A DNA stretch of 64,000 bases. Origin: Batillaria attramentaria. Its lineage: Eukaryota; Mollusca; Gastropoda; Batillariidae. Where the stretch lies: positions 874,501 to 938,500 of the forward strand of contig JACVVK020000215.1 of the NCBI GenBank assembly GCA_018292915.2, in the 5' to 3' direction. Each line of letters opens with the position of its first letter. Positions within the stretch are counted from its first letter, which is position 1. Below the pieces are notes generated by a model. That model ran no database searches. It was not told the DNA's origin and saw only the letters and a list, made by a program, of their open reading frames with translations. Below are positions 11,839-24,126 of the stretch, piece by piece. The position numbers and the translations under genes were made by a program.

Positions 11839-12772
11839 CCAGCAAGATGAAGATGTGGCAACTCTTATTCGTTGAAGGCTGTGAAGAGTGGGTTTTCAAA
11901 TTTGTTCTGAATATCTGATCGAGACTGGGAGATCATTCCAACAAGTCGGACCCTGGTTTGAATAACTACGCTGATCAAAGGACTTTGTTTTGACATGAGG
12001 GACACGGAGTTTCCGAGTGTCAGCAGCAGAACGAAGTTGTCTAGATGGAGTATAAAGCTGAAGCAAAGAAGACAGATATGGAGGACAGGAGGAGGTGACA
12101 CAGTTGTACGTAAGGGATGAAATCTTGTATTGAATTCTAGAGGACACAGGCAACCAATGCAGAGTGCGAAGAATAGGTGTGGCGTGATCTGATTTCTTTG
12201 CTTTAAGCACTAAACGAGCGGCAGCATTTTGAACCTTTTGAAGTCTGTTCAGGAGGAACTGAGGGCAGCCAGCCAGGAGCGCATTGCAATAGTCCAGCTT
12301 CGACAAGACAAAAACACAAACAAGAACTTTAGTCGCATCCTCTGTGAGGTAGTGGCGGATTGAGGCAATGCGTCTCAACTCAATGTAGGCAGACTTACAG
12401 ATGTTTGCGACCTGATTACTCATTGAGAGACTGCTGTCCAGAGTTACACGTAAGTTTTTAACATGAGGAGAAAACTGCACTGTGGAACTGCATATTTCCA
12501 TGAACTGAGGGAGTACGGCTGACCGGGAAATTCTTGGTGAGGCAACAATCATGGCCTCAGCTTTGTCATCATTTAATTTACGTTTATTTGAGGTCATCCA
12601 TAGTTTAATTTCTGAGATACACTCCTGAAGACTCTTAATGGTGTCATGAATCTGATCAGGCGGGCACGAGTCATGAAGCTGCGTGTCGTCAGCAAAAGCG
12701 TGGTACGAGATGGAGAAGCGTTCAATGACCTGGGAGAGTGGCTGGGCGTACATTGTGAACAACACAGGCTAA
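11620..12772 (-). mobile_element. 5'-truncated LINE in the intron of receptor 2
   Basis: On the minus strand a reverse transcriptase frame starts abruptly near 12770 and runs to about 11870. It contains the catalytic FADDTQL motif, LSKLDYCNALLAG, QKVQNAAARLV, LHWLPV and WNDLPVSIR, a pattern typical of CR1/L2-like elements (family knowledge). A small indel near 11930 moves the C-terminus (SDIQNKFENPLF) into another frame. The element ends in a (TTA)n tail. It is absent from the introns of receptors 1 and 3, so it inserted after the block duplicated. The copy is dead. The 350 bases from 12772 to 13120 hold no gene I can see. Confidence 0.85.
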
Positions 12773-13203
12773 AGACATGTAGGCATGATCTGCCTTTCTT
12801 ACAAGCTGTAATGCTAATCTAGAAACACTAAAAGATAAAGGCTAATATGACAAAAAGTATACCAGGCACAAAAGGAGTAGATCTAATAGTAAAAAAGAAA
12901 AAAATATAGACATGCACAAACGGAAGAAGTGCAAGAAATTCTAGGAAACACATCGGGAAATAGGTGGAAAAGTAGACAGCATGGTGTTTATAATTGTAGT
13001 ATACGACACAACTTGTAAAAAGGTAACATGTCATAGTGCCATCTGACGTAATTTAGCATGGTTCAGATATTGTTCGTAGACCTATGACTGACGTAAGTAT
13101 CTGAGAAGTTGAAAGAGAGAGAGAGGAGACGACAATGACACTTTATTTTTCAAGGATGAAAAATTAGGTGCCTCTAAATTGCCTTGTTACACATTGCCTT
13201 AGC

Positions 13204-13208
<5 letters not shown>

Positions 13209-13275
<67 letters not shown>
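13209..13275. repeat. (CA)n then (CAGA)n beside the donor of receptor 2
   Basis: About 33 CA units then ACAGACAG repeats lie directly downstream (minus strand) of the exon 1 donor. In receptors 1 and 3 the same place holds (GA)n. Confidence 0.9.
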
Positions 13276-13278
<3 letters not shown>

Positions 13279-14157
13279 AGACAGACAGACAGACAGACAT
13301 ACAGACAGAGTCGGCTGCTGACCTGGAGTGGTTGTCATGGCGGCCGTAGATGATTTGCTGACGTAGGCAATTAAAAGGAGAACCACAGCGAACATGACGG
13401 CGGCAGTGGGGACGAGGTAGTCAACAGCAGGCATCGCCCTCCATGTTTTCTCATCAAAACTGTAATTAACATACCCATACTCATCGCACGGGTTCTTCGA
13501 GTCAGCCAACGTGACCTTGTAGAACACCGTCGTTAGGACAACGGCGACGTACACGAAGGCCACCAAGCACAGCACCATGGTAACCACCAGTTGAGCTTTT
13601 CTTCCCAACTTGACCCACTGCTGAAACTGCAAAGCCTCCGCCATAATGACAACAGCGACCAAGAGATGAGCGAGTGTGGCCAATAGGTAGACGCCGACCT
13701 CAACCATCACGTTTTCCCCACAGGTGAAGAACGACTCTAGGCTATTCAGCTTTCTGTTCAGGTGATGGTTTGCGATCATCGCCTCAGGAACGACAGCCGT
13801 AAGCAAGCAGATAAGGCACAACAAAATACAACAGCCACATGCTTGGCTGATGTTCTCATGATCGGCTGAGTGATGAACAGACGGACGATGGCAGCAACGA
13901 CCAGCACGTTGGCGATAGCGGCCAGGACGATGAAAGTGATGTTAAAGCCGAGGAAGGCCGACCGGTCAACGTAATCAAACACGTCAGACACCTCAATATC
14001 ATTATCAGGCGAGGCATAAGTATAAGTGTAGGGTGTGGTGGTCAGCTCTGAAGCCATCCTGCAAATAATAAAAATACAGAAACGTTATATATATATATAT
14101 ATTCAAATACTTATCTTTTTAGTATGTTCGCGGCGTGTCTGTAACTATATGTGTGTT

Positions 14158-14160
<3 letters not shown>

Positions 14161-14231
<71 letters not shown>
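14161..14231. repeat. (TA)n microsatellite, left border of the palindromic cluster
   Basis: About 35 TA units. A second (TA)n tract at 17683-17765 borders the cluster on the right. Confidence 0.9.
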
Positions 14232-14237
<6 letters not shown>

Positions 14238-14349
14238 TTATACCACTCTGCCACTATTACAAGTCATGGTATAAAATCCATAAATCACCACATGTGGTAT
14301 AAACATTGCACCCATGACAACCACGCGTGAATTTTATGGGTGTACCTAA

Positions 14350-14931
14350 AGGCCATGTCACACGAGAGGGCAAAAACACTTGAAAACATTGGGTGGGTGT
14401 TTGGGTGTTTGGGAGTTTAACGTCCTTTTCCACCACATAGGGTGATATCAAAGACGGGGCAACGATGAAAAAGCCAGCACAATATTTGGCCCCAGCCGGG
14501 ATTCGAACTCACGACCCGAGCATTGGAAGTCCAACGCTCTACCGTTCGGCCACCCCGGCTCCCCACTTGAAAACATTGTTTTCAGATGTTTCGCTGCGAA
14601 ACAGTGAGTTTTGTCGTGTGACATACTTCACAACAATGTTTTCAAAACACTGTTTCGATCGTGTTTTCAGTTTTAGAGCCTGCCCTAAAATCCGAAAACA
14701 TGTTTTGTGTTTCAACCAATGAAAGCCGCCGTGCGGAGTGTCAAGTGACACCTTCCCGTATCCGCTCAGTCAGCATGTATGTTTAAGGAAAAGAGACATC
14801 GACTTTACCCAGAAACCCCATCCAAAGGTATTTCATACACATTGAAGTTCTACATACAAGAAAAGGGTGTCTAGTAAGGTAGGAATGTCTTGACCGTAGC
14901 AGGGAAACTTGTTTTTAGTGTGACATCGCCT
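14350..14931. mobile_element. 395-bp TIR element in unit 1, split by a SINE
   Basis: The termini are AGGC(C/G)ATGTCACAC in inverted orientation, with TAA on both sides (14347-14349 and 14932-14934). A 3-bp TWA target duplication is typical of PIF/Harbinger-type elements. Uninterrupted copies are at 16096-16490 and 17178-17572, both 395 bp. Confidence 0.75.
14392..14564 (-). mobile_element. SINE S1 with 14-bp target duplication
   Basis: The SINE is flanked by ACTTGAAAACATTG on both sides (ending 14391 and starting 14565). The mirror arm lacks the SINE, so it inserted after the palindrome formed. Confidence 0.9.
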
Positions 14932-15500
14932 TAAAGAGTGAACAGGTATTACCCCTAGCAGTGTTCCAGCAGTGTGTTCTGGTGAAAGGATTTGCGTCAC
15001 AATATGACGCGAAAAGCGACTAAAGAATTATTTACTTCACGACATGACGTAGTTCGACTTCGTACGGAAATGGGGACGAAGGAGCTTTGCCAGTCGCTTG
15101 ACGTGGAATTGTTGATCTTTTGCTGCGTGTTTTCAACAAGCGGTCGTGTTTGTGACAAGCGTAAGCCTAGTTCCAGTTCTCTACTAAGACGGAGGCTTCG
15201 AAACGGAAAAGCTGACTTCTCAAAGCCTATGGACAAAGCGAGGTAAAGCACCTCAGTCAGTGATGTCGCGTGAAGCATTTGGATTGCCGATGTCAGCTTT
15301 CAACTCAAAGACTTGAAATGCAGGTAGGGACGTGGTATAAATAATTTTCCCAATTCGGTGCCCCCGATTACGTAAAATACACCACACTCGTTTGTTGATT
15401 TCGACCGTAAAACTGCTCGTTAAAACTCGCAGTTTTACGGTCGAAATCAACAAACTCGCGTGGTGTATTTTCCGTAATCGGGGGCACCTCATTGTGAAAA

Positions 15501-15526
15501 CTCTACTTATATATATATAAGTAGAG
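15501..15526. repeat. 26-bp perfect palindrome at the head-to-head junction
   Basis: CTCTACTTATAT and its reverse complement meet at 15513/15514. The surrounding arms extend the inverted repeat past 1 kb on each side. Confidence 0.95.
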
Positions 15527-16600
15527 TTTTCACAATGAGGTGCCCCCGATTACGGAAAATACACCACGCGAGTTTGTTGATTTCGACCGTAAAACTGCGA
15601 GTTTTAACGAGCAGTTTTACGGTCGAAATCAACAAACGAGTGTGGTGTATTTTACGTAATCGGGGGCACCGAATTGGGAAAATTATTTATACCACGTCCC
15701 TACCTGCATTTCAAGTCTTTGAGTTGAAAGCTGACATCGGCAATCCAAATGCTTCACGCGACATCACTGACTGAGGTGCTTTACCTCGCTTTGTCCATAG
15801 GCTTTGAGAAGTCAGCTTTTCCGTTTCGAAGCCTCCGTCTTAGTAGAGAACTGGAACTAGGCTTACGCTTGTCACAAACACGACCGCTTGTTGAAAACAC
15901 GCAGCAAAAGATCAACAATTCCACGTCAAGCGACTGGCAAAGCTCCTTCGTCCCCATTTCCGTACCAAGTCGAACTACGTCATGTCGTGACGTAAATTAT
16001 TCTTTAGTCCCTTTACGCGTCATATCGTGACGCAAATCCTTTCATCAGAACACACTGCTGGAACACTGCTACGGGTAATACCTGTTCACTCTTTAAGGCG
16101 ATGTCACACTGAAAACACGTTTCCCTGCTACGGTCAAGACATTCCTACCTTACTAGACACCCTTTTCTTGTATGTAGAACTTCAATGCGTATGAAATACC
16201 TCTGGATGTGGTTTCTGGGTAAAGTCGATGTCTCTTTTCCTTAAACATACATGTTGACTGAGCGGATACGGGAAGGTGTCACTTGACACTCCGCACGGCG
16301 GCTTTCATTGGTTGAAACACAAAACATGATTTCGGATTTTAGGGCAGGCTCTAAAACTGAAAACACGATCGAAACAGTGTTTTGAAAACATTGTTGTGAA
16401 GTATGTCACACGACAAAACACACTGTTTCGCAGCGACACATCTGAAAACAATGTTTTCAAGTGTTTTTGCCCTCTCGTGTGACATGGCCTTTAGGTACAG
16501 CCATAAAATACACGCGTGGTTGTCATGGGTACAATGTTTATACCACATGTGGTGAATTATGGATTTTATACCATGACTTGTAATAGTGGCCGAGTGGTAT
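15514..16600 (+). mobile_element. Unit 2 of the element cluster
   Basis: It contains a hairpin at 15539-15670 (stem about 60 bp beginning GGTGCCCCCGATTACG, loop about 12 nt) and the 395-bp TIR element at 16096-16490 flanked by TTA. Motifs TTTATACCAC/GTGGTATAAA recur through it. No coding capacity was recognised, and the class of the outer unit is unknown. Confidence 0.75.
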
Positions 16601-16603
16601 AAA

Positions 16604-17677
16604 TAGAGTTTTCACAATGAGGTGCCCCCGATTACGGAAAATACACCACACGAGTTTGTTGATTTCGACCGTAAAACTGCGAGTTTTAACGAGCAGTTTT
16701 ACGGTCGAAATCAACAAACGAGTGTGGTGTATTTTACGTAATCGGGGGCACCGAATTGGGAAAATTATTTATACCACGTCCCTACCTGCATTTCAAGTCT
16801 TTGATTTGAAAGCTGACATCGGCAATCCAAATGCTTCACGCGACATCACTGACTGAGGTGCTTTACCTCGCTTTGTCCATAGGCTTTGAGAAGTCAGCTT
16901 TTCTGTTTCGAAGCCTCCGTCTTAGTAGAGAACTGGAACTAGGCTTACGCTTGTCACAAACACGACCGCTTGTTGATAACACGCAGCAAAAGATCAACAA
17001 TTCCACGTCAAGCGACTGGCAAAGCTCCTTCGTCCCCATTTCCGTACGAAGTCGAACTACGTCATGTCGTGACGTAAATTATTCTTTAGTCCCTTTTCGC
17101 GTCATATTGTGACGCAAATCCTTTCACCAGAACACACTGCTGGAACACTGCTAGGGGTAATACCTGTTCACTCTTTAAGGCGATGTCACACTGAAAACAA
17201 GTTTCCCTGCTACGGTCAAGACATTCCTACCTTACTAGACACCCTTTTCTTGTATGTAGAACTTCAATGCGTATGAAATACCTCTGGATGGGGTTTCTGG
17301 GTAAAGTCGATGTCTCTTTTCCTTAAACATACACGTTGACTGAGCGGATACGGGAAGGTGTCACTTGACACTCCGCACGGCGGCTTTCATTGGTTGAAAC
17401 ACAAAACATGTTTTCGGATTTTAGGGCAGGCTCTAAAACTGAAAACACGATCGAAACAGTGTTTTGAAAACATTGTTGTGAAGTATGTCACACGACAAAA
17501 CACACTGTTTCGCAGCGAAACATCTGAAAACAATGTTTTCAAGTGTTTTTGCCCTCTCGTGTGACATGGCCTTTAGGTACAGCCATAAAATACACGCGTG
17601 GTTGTCATGGGTACAATCTTTATACCACATGTGGTGAATTATGGATTTTATACCATGACTTGTAATAGTGGTAGAGT

Positions 17678-17682
<5 letters not shown>
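16604..17682 (+). mobile_element. Unit 3 of the element cluster (direct repeat of unit 2)
   Basis: Nearly identical to unit 2, with hairpin at 16621-16752 and TIR element at 17178-17572. It follows unit 2 directly and runs into (TA)n. Confidence 0.8.

Positions 17683-17765
<83 letters not shown>
17683..17765. repeat. (TA)n microsatellite
   Basis: About 41 TA units closing the cluster. Confidence 0.9.
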
Positions 17766-17766
<1 letters not shown>

Positions 17767-17879
17767 TGACTTTACAAAACGAAGAAAGTCATGCTGGCTC
17801 CACACATCCTCGAAAGAGTTTTGAAATGGAAGAATCCACGTAGAATAACTAGAAAAGAAACTCCTTGACAGCTGTGATC

Positions 17880-17950
17880 AACTATTATTATTAACAAGAC
17901 ATAGAGCCCAAAATTTCGGGCCCTCAGCGGGCCCTTCATCACGGGAATAC
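17880..17950 (-). ncRNA. Hammerhead-like core of a Penelope-type element (candidate, likely inactive)
   Basis: On the minus strand GTGATGA (17942-17936) is followed by a GC-rich hairpin, GGGCCC-gctga-GGGCCC, and then GAAA (17917-17914). This is the CUGAUGA-stem II-GAAA order of a hammerhead ribozyme, which Penelope-like retroelements are known to carry. The first core base is G instead of C and stem I does not pair well, so self-cleavage is doubtful. The neighbouring 17766-18135 holds nothing else I recognise. Confidence 0.3.
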
Positions 17951-18138
17951 AAAATACAAAATAAATGACGTCAGGGTTATGACGCAATCCTTACGTCAAT
18001 AATAATGTTCTTGCTCTTTCACGTGCTCTCTCTCTCTCTCTCTCTCTCCAACCCTGATAAGATCTGCAAACTGTACACCAATTACTGGATTACTGGACCG
18101 AAACCTCTCGCTGATGCCTGTCAGATTATATATATATA

Positions 18139-18196
<58 letters not shown>

Positions 18197-18251
18197 CGGA
18201 CTAAAATCACTCCCCTGTGACATCAACCTCAGCGGCAAATCCTACTCCACA

Positions 18252-18412
18252 GCACAAGAATTGTAGAGTGTTGGACTTTCAATGCTCGGGCCTTGAGTTC
18301 AAATCCCCGGTCAGGGCCAAATATTCGTGCTGGCCCTTTTCTCGTTGCCCCGTCTTTGCTATCACCCATACGTGGTGGGAAAGGGCGTTAAACTCCCAAA
18401 CACCCACCCATT
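18252..18412 (+). mobile_element. SINE S1, variant with degraded head
   Basis: Orthologous by position to 7441 and 29190. Confidence 0.75.
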
Positions 18413-19135
18413 CACAGCACAAGAAAACAGTCTGCAGTACTATGCACAAATTCAACACTACATACATATCTGTTTGTGTTGTTTATCCACCGGCACTGTT
18501 CAAACTCTATTTGACCGTCAGATGTGGCGACTACGGTATAAATCTTTCGCACAGTAATTGTGAAATCCCACGGTGCGTTTTGGCTTTAGCACGGCACAAC
18601 ACAAGAGAACAAAGTCTGTAAGAAATGAGCACTACATATACCTGTGTATGTTGTTTATCCGCGCACAGTACAGTTATACTGTTATACTGTCTCTAGCCCT
18701 GGGACGTGACAACCGGACTGCGCATTAAAGGCAGCCAGTATCGGGTTGTGGGACGCACCTTGGAGGTGTGTCGCAAGATAGGTTTGCTCTGTGGCTTGCC
18801 TTGCCTACACTCATGACTTGTAAAACGGGGTAACCATCCCACTGACCCGGATTTTTCTCATTCATGAAAACACGCTGGTAAACGCGTTGTGTGTTGTGTC
18901 TTCAGTCACGGATGACTGCCCCATAAGCGACGACGCAGATAGCTGGGAAAAACACCGTAGAGTGCTCGGACATGCTATTGAATGTGTTGACAGGTTCCGA
19001 GAATAACGAAAGTTCTAGATTTTCCCTTCTGTCCTGGTTTGGTTAGCCTCTATGTTCGTAACGCCGCTGAGATGGAAAACGGCAATATTTTCGAAGCTGT
19101 AAGGCTGTTTACCAGATAGAAGGATGTTTCATTTA

Positions 19136-19330
19136 ACCTTCGCCGTACGTCTTGGGTAAAAAAAATACCCACACCTTCATTCAAAGTTAAACAACTCTGT
19201 CAATTTTCAATGCACATCCACGAAATTTCATGACTTTGTCCATAAGGTATGCGGCTATTTGCCCAGCAAAAATTGTGTTGATTTGTTGGTAAACAAGATA
19301 GTTATTCGAAAACAAACAACGTTGTATATG
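19136..19330. mobile_element. About 195-bp insertion of unknown class
   Basis: Copy 2 reads TTCATTTAGCCATTGCG without it at 8308-8324. The insert begins ACCTTCGCCGTACG and ends GTTGTATATG. No inverted repeats or coding sequence were found. Confidence 0.55.
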
Positions 19331-19514
19331 CCATTGCGACTGTTTTCGCGACATTGTGGCGTCTAATATTAGAGAACTACGACTTTCTTTGAGCCGACGG
19401 TCCATTTTTGAAAAGACTTGGACCCGAAAAAGCTGATAAAAATAGCAACAGTCTCAGTCAGGAACGAAGTAACGTCCTCTGCTCAGTACGCGGTACAATT
19501 CTAGAACAACTTAA

Positions 19515-19928
19515 AGATCTAAGCTCCCAATAAAAAGCTTTCCGAAGTGTGAAAAACAATTTACAGAGTCGACCGTGCAAGCACAGTCAACTCCCTGTCA
19601 CAGCTGCAGAGTTTTCAGCGTCCCTGAAACCCCAATAAAACCCAAGGGCAGCCTGATTCACAGCTCAGTTTGCGTTTGGACGCTGAGCGAGAAAGACCGT
19701 GCAGCACCGGGCTCAACATCCCGGCGCTGGACACTGTAGCGATGTGTCTCGCTCACTGACCAAAAGCCAAATAATGTCACGGCGAACCCGTGCTCTGGTT
19801 TTATAAGGGTCCCCGAAGCGCTGAAAACTCTGCAACTGTGACAGAGTTGCCTGGATTATGCACAGTCGAAGGAGTCACAGTAAATTTTTTTCACACTTCG
19901 GAAAACTTTTTGTTGGGAGCTTAGATCC
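19515..19928. mobile_element. 414-bp TIR element with TTAA target
   Basis: Flanked by TTAA at 19511-19514 and 19929-19932. The termini (GATCTAAGCTCCCAA and its complement) continue as imperfect inverted repeats for about 125 bp, including GCAGAGTTTTCAGCG on both arms. Copy 2 shows the empty site (AACTTATGCGCC). TTAA targets are used by piggyBac- and Kolobok-type elements; this one is non-autonomous. Confidence 0.8.
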
Positions 19929-20121
19929 TTAAGCGCCTTCCAGAGTCATCACAATCATCCAAGATGCTATACTGTGACCCAAGTGACGGATTCTGCTGAA
20001 CAGATTCCGCGCTTTGGATGAAAAGTTTTGCACACGCTGTTGTATGCCTGTAGTGCGTATTGAGGCTTTAAGGACAAAGCAAAACAGTTCAAAATTGTTG
20101 AACAGTGTGTGACTTGTTGAC

Positions 20122-20124
<3 letters not shown>

Positions 20125-20213
<89 letters not shown>
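20125..20213. repeat. (GT)n(GA)n compound microsatellite
   Basis: Same structure as 8697-8801. A G-rich tract lies at about 20257-20322. Confidence 0.9.
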
Positions 20214-20218
<5 letters not shown>

Positions 20219-20734
20219 TTTTATTTATTATTTATCGTTATATATTGTCAGACTGTGTGAGGGGGTGGGGGGGGGGGGGAAGAGGAGGGGGTCGAAAGGG
20301 AGGGGGGGGGGGGGGGGGGGCGGAGTAATCTGAAGAAAAAAAACCCACTCTCTCTGTGTGTGTGTGTGTGTGTGTGTGTTCAAAATTGTTTCGCAGAGGT
20401 TTTCTTATGCACGGCTAATCATCAACTTTGAGACAACAGACCCAAACAAACAAACAAACAAACAAAACCACAACAAAAAAACAACAACAACAAAAAACTG
20501 TCCAAAACCGCACAAAAGGCAAAAAGCGAAATAAATACTAGAGAACTTTATATGAAGGATTTTTCGTTTTGTTTTGTCTTTACAGCAAATCAATAGGATT
20601 GTACCATTAGTAAGCAGGGAAAAATTGCAGTTTTATTCGTTCCAGACTTTTTACAAGCACAATGAACAAAATGTGGAACACAGCATTACATACACACAAA
20701 CAAAATGAAGACAAAACTAGGTTCAGCAATGTAC

Positions 20735-20769
<35 letters not shown>

Positions 20770-21280
20770 GTAAGCGCTCAAGAATTCCCCCGTGACCCAG
20801 GCACTGTGTGCGTGCACAAACCTTGTCAGCCGTGCGATTTTTAGCAATTAATCGATTTTTTTAAAAAGAGGTCTTCCCCGGATGTTTCCTAATTGTGTCT
20901 GGTATGGTTTGAAAGATAATTGTAAGCACTTTTATGGACAAATCTTCACACAGGGCAACTTTTGATCGGGGAAATTGCCATTGGGAGTGCGTCTGTGACA
21001 CTAGAAATAATCTAGCTTAACGATTGGTACAGCTCTGAATGCATTCCACTGACGTTTGCTGATGTGCAAACGACAAACTCCATCGACCCGAAACTGCAAC
21101 AGTCTCCGGAGTGACGGTTGGTTTTGTTGGGGGTGGGGGGGGGGGGCAATCATGATAGTATGCCACAACGGCACGGCTGTGAAAGACGCTGTGCTTTTGC
21201 GGCTTGTATTTTGGCGTGTGCCTGCTCAGCGCCAGCGTGAAGCTGAAAATAATTATGTATTATGCTTGTATCTAATTTGT

Positions 21281-21458
21281 AGTGGGGAGCCGGGGTGGCC
21301 GAATGGTAGAACGTTGGACTCCTAATGCTCGGGTCGTGAGTTCGTATCCCGGCTTGGGCCAAATATTTGTGCTGGCTTTTTCATCTTTGCCCCGTCTTTG
21401 ATATCACCCGTATGTGATGGAAAAGGACGTTAAACTCCCAAACACCCACACCCACCAA
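21281..21458 (+). mobile_element. SINE S1
   Basis: Positional equivalent of 2982 and 9860. Confidence 0.8.
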
Positions 21459-22229
21459 CCCGTGTCTAATTTGAAAGATTCTAGACGCCACCCAGGTAGT
21501 TTCCAACGAATGATTTCTACCTTGATTACAGCATTTATCTCCCTTGGATTCTTTTTACGATGCCACAAAAGTCAATGATTACATACACACTGTAATAAAA
21601 GTATGCATCATTTTTTTTATCAACTCCTACCAGTTCACTCCCCTTAATATCCGACTCTGAATTCTGATGATTCATCCCCAGTCCCTGACAAAGAGTTACT
21701 GTATAATTCTTGAAGCTTACTGATTAACTGCACTTAAAGAAAAAAAAAACAAAAAAACATACGTTGTTTTTGCCCCCCATAACTGATGTGCATTCAGCAG
21801 AGGGCATTTTTTCCCTTTTTAATTTTCACTTCATCCTCGGCACTTCATGGTCGGAATAAAGTGTCCTCGGCAAAAGCAGCTGCTGATTTTGGGATTGTTT
21901 GGTGTAGACAGTTGTATGAATCGGTGGTATGCTAGCTGTGTTTGATTTGTGAGAAGGTGGAGGAAGACTGACGAGCGGGGCGTTGTGTATGTCAAGGTGT
22001 TGTGTGGATGTTACAGTATGTGTTGCATGTTTAAGAGAGGAAGCTCCGGCCTTTAAAGGGATTTACATTGGAGAGAAGCTACAATATAAATACTCACAGA
22101 AGACCAGCAAATCCGTTATTAAAACTTTTTTAACAACCACTAAAAAGGTACTGAATGCCAACCAAATTATTCAATATACAGACATTCCACGTGAAAAATA
22201 GCACTAGTGTTTGCCTCATAAAAGCGAAT

Positions 22230-23946
22230 CTACAGCCGAATGTATTCCTCTGCGTAACCCGCGTTCTGAATACCCAATGGTTCCGGGCTATCTTGCATGT
22301 GATCAGCACGCGGCCTCCCGCGACAGCAGCGCCCCCGGATGGCGGGGTCCAGCAACCAGCAGCAGGGGACCAGCACAAGGGAGAGAACTCCCAGCAGAAT
22401 ACCAGCAGCCCAGAGCTTCAACCTGGGGGATCTTTCCATGCGTGGCTCCAGATCCCAAGCAGCGAACGCATTGAAGAAAAACACGAAAGGGAAGACAACC
22501 ACTACAAGCCCAGCGAGGACCGCGTCCGCTGGAAACTGTCGTCTGGCGGGCATTGGTGGGTTGTTGGTTTCGAAGGCGAGGTCCCCTGAAAAAAATATTC
22601 AAGAGGCTCAAAGCTTCAGAGTGCATGGTTTATTCTATCAAGGGTGGGTGGGTGAATGTTTGGGGGTTTAACGTCCTTTTCCACCACATAGGATGATATC
22701 AAAGACGGGGCAACGACGAAAAAGCCAGCACAAATATTTGGCCCCAGCCGGGATCGAACTCACGACCCGAGCATTAGAAGTCTAAAGGCGCGTCTTAACT
22801 ATGCCCGAACAGGTCCTCGCCGAAGACATCCGAATTTCTTCGCCTTTGTTCCGCGTGGCCTCTACGTACTAACTAGGCGTCAAGCATTCGTGACATGTGA
22901 CCGAAGGAAAATAGCAATGGCGCCGATTGTGAGCTTACCAGTGAAGTGCGTCTCGTAGCAACTGTAGCTTTTGAGGGAAATCAAGGGGTTACACGACAAC
23001 ATGGCTATACGCACTCAAAAGGGCACTATCTGAACTAATCAATGTGACCCAACTGCACCATGAATTGCATTAAAAACCGAAATAATCACCAACGAAACCA
23101 CTGAACCGACAGACAGTTACGAGCCGGTACACCGGCGTAGCAGACGGTCACCAGCACACGGCGGAAGAAAAACGTCATACCAACAACAATGTCGCGGTTT
23201 TGCATCAATTTTAGCAAACAAAATCAAAATTCTACACTACCTCAGTAATCAGAGTGACGCAAGTGAGCCATGAAAGTTATAGATGCCTGCAATATCAGCG
23301 ACTAGAACGTTGACTCGGTACTCATGTGACGACGCGGCGAGCCGCCACGCGAGCAGACGGCGTCAGCATGCGAAGCAAAAACGCTGTAATTACAGATACA
23401 TGTACATGTATTTCGCATTCTTACTTCACCTGTAGCATTGTAAGTCAAATGTGCACTATCCTTACTAATCAATGTATTCCAGCAGCACCAAGAAACTTCT
23501 TCATTGCCGATGCAATTATTAATACTTGTAACTTTGAACCGACACCGGCCATGTACGAGCGCGACCCTCCGCCATCTTGAAATCAGATAGCTGACGAATC
23601 TGGACCAGCCAATCAGATAGCGTCTGGCGAAATCATTCGTGGTTGATCGGAGTTCATCGCATTGCATGTCGAGCGAAGCCCGAACAGTCCAAAATCTCTT
23701 CGCGAGGCCCCAAAATGTTTCGAGCGAAGCGTTTTTGCTTCGCTCTTCGGGGTTGATCGGCATAGTTAAGACGCGCCTTGACGCTCTACCATTCGACCAC
23801 CCCGGCTCCCCTATTCTATCAAGGGGAGTGAGTGAGTGCGTTCTCAGGGATCAACGCCGCGCAAGTCCAGCAGCTGGGAAGGAGACGTGCACGAGGAACC
23901 AATGTTAAAACTATTATCATTATTATTATAACCACTCCGAGGGCCA

Positions 23947-23985
<39 letters not shown>

Positions 23986-24091
23986 AATGACACTTTATTA
24001 GACACTTTATTTTTCAAGGATGAAAGATTAGGTGCTTCTAACTTGCCTTTGTTACACATTACTACACCTTAGCAAGCACACACACACACAC

Positions 24092-24126
<35 letters not shown>

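Larger units (their letters stand above)
10802..14057 (-). pseudogene. 7TM receptor 2, frameshifted
   Basis: The exon plan equals that of receptor 1: exon 1 14057-13323, donor CCAG|GTCAGC; exon 2 11166-10802, acceptor TTTCAG|GACACC, TAG stop. Exon 1 is 735 nt against 727 in receptors 1 and 3. Six extra bases add two residues in the N-terminus, and a 2-bp CA insertion near 13818 breaks the frame inside TM2. Exon 2 (TM6, TM7, tail) is open and the same length as in receptor 1. The region upstream of the ATG that is conserved before receptors 1 and 3 is missing: (TA)n and the palindromic element cluster follow directly. Frameshift and lost upstream region together favour a pseudogene. A sequencing error in the CA step is the alternative. 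Confidence 0.75.
14240..15513 (-). mobile_element. Unit 1 (inverted) of a three-unit element cluster
   Basis: This is the reverse complement of unit 2: position p pairs with 31027-p up to about 14580. Beyond that an S1 SINE has added about 187 bp to this arm. The unit carries a 132-bp hairpin (15357-15488) and a nested 395-bp TIR element (14350-14931 including the SINE). Open frames of 79 and 93 codons recur in all three units only because the DNA is duplicated; I see no protein family in them. Confidence 0.8.

Noticed and set aside
15253..17112. Conserved 79- and 93-codon frames in three copies
   Set aside because: They lie in the duplicated palindromic units, one spans the hairpin, and conservation equals that of surrounding DNA.
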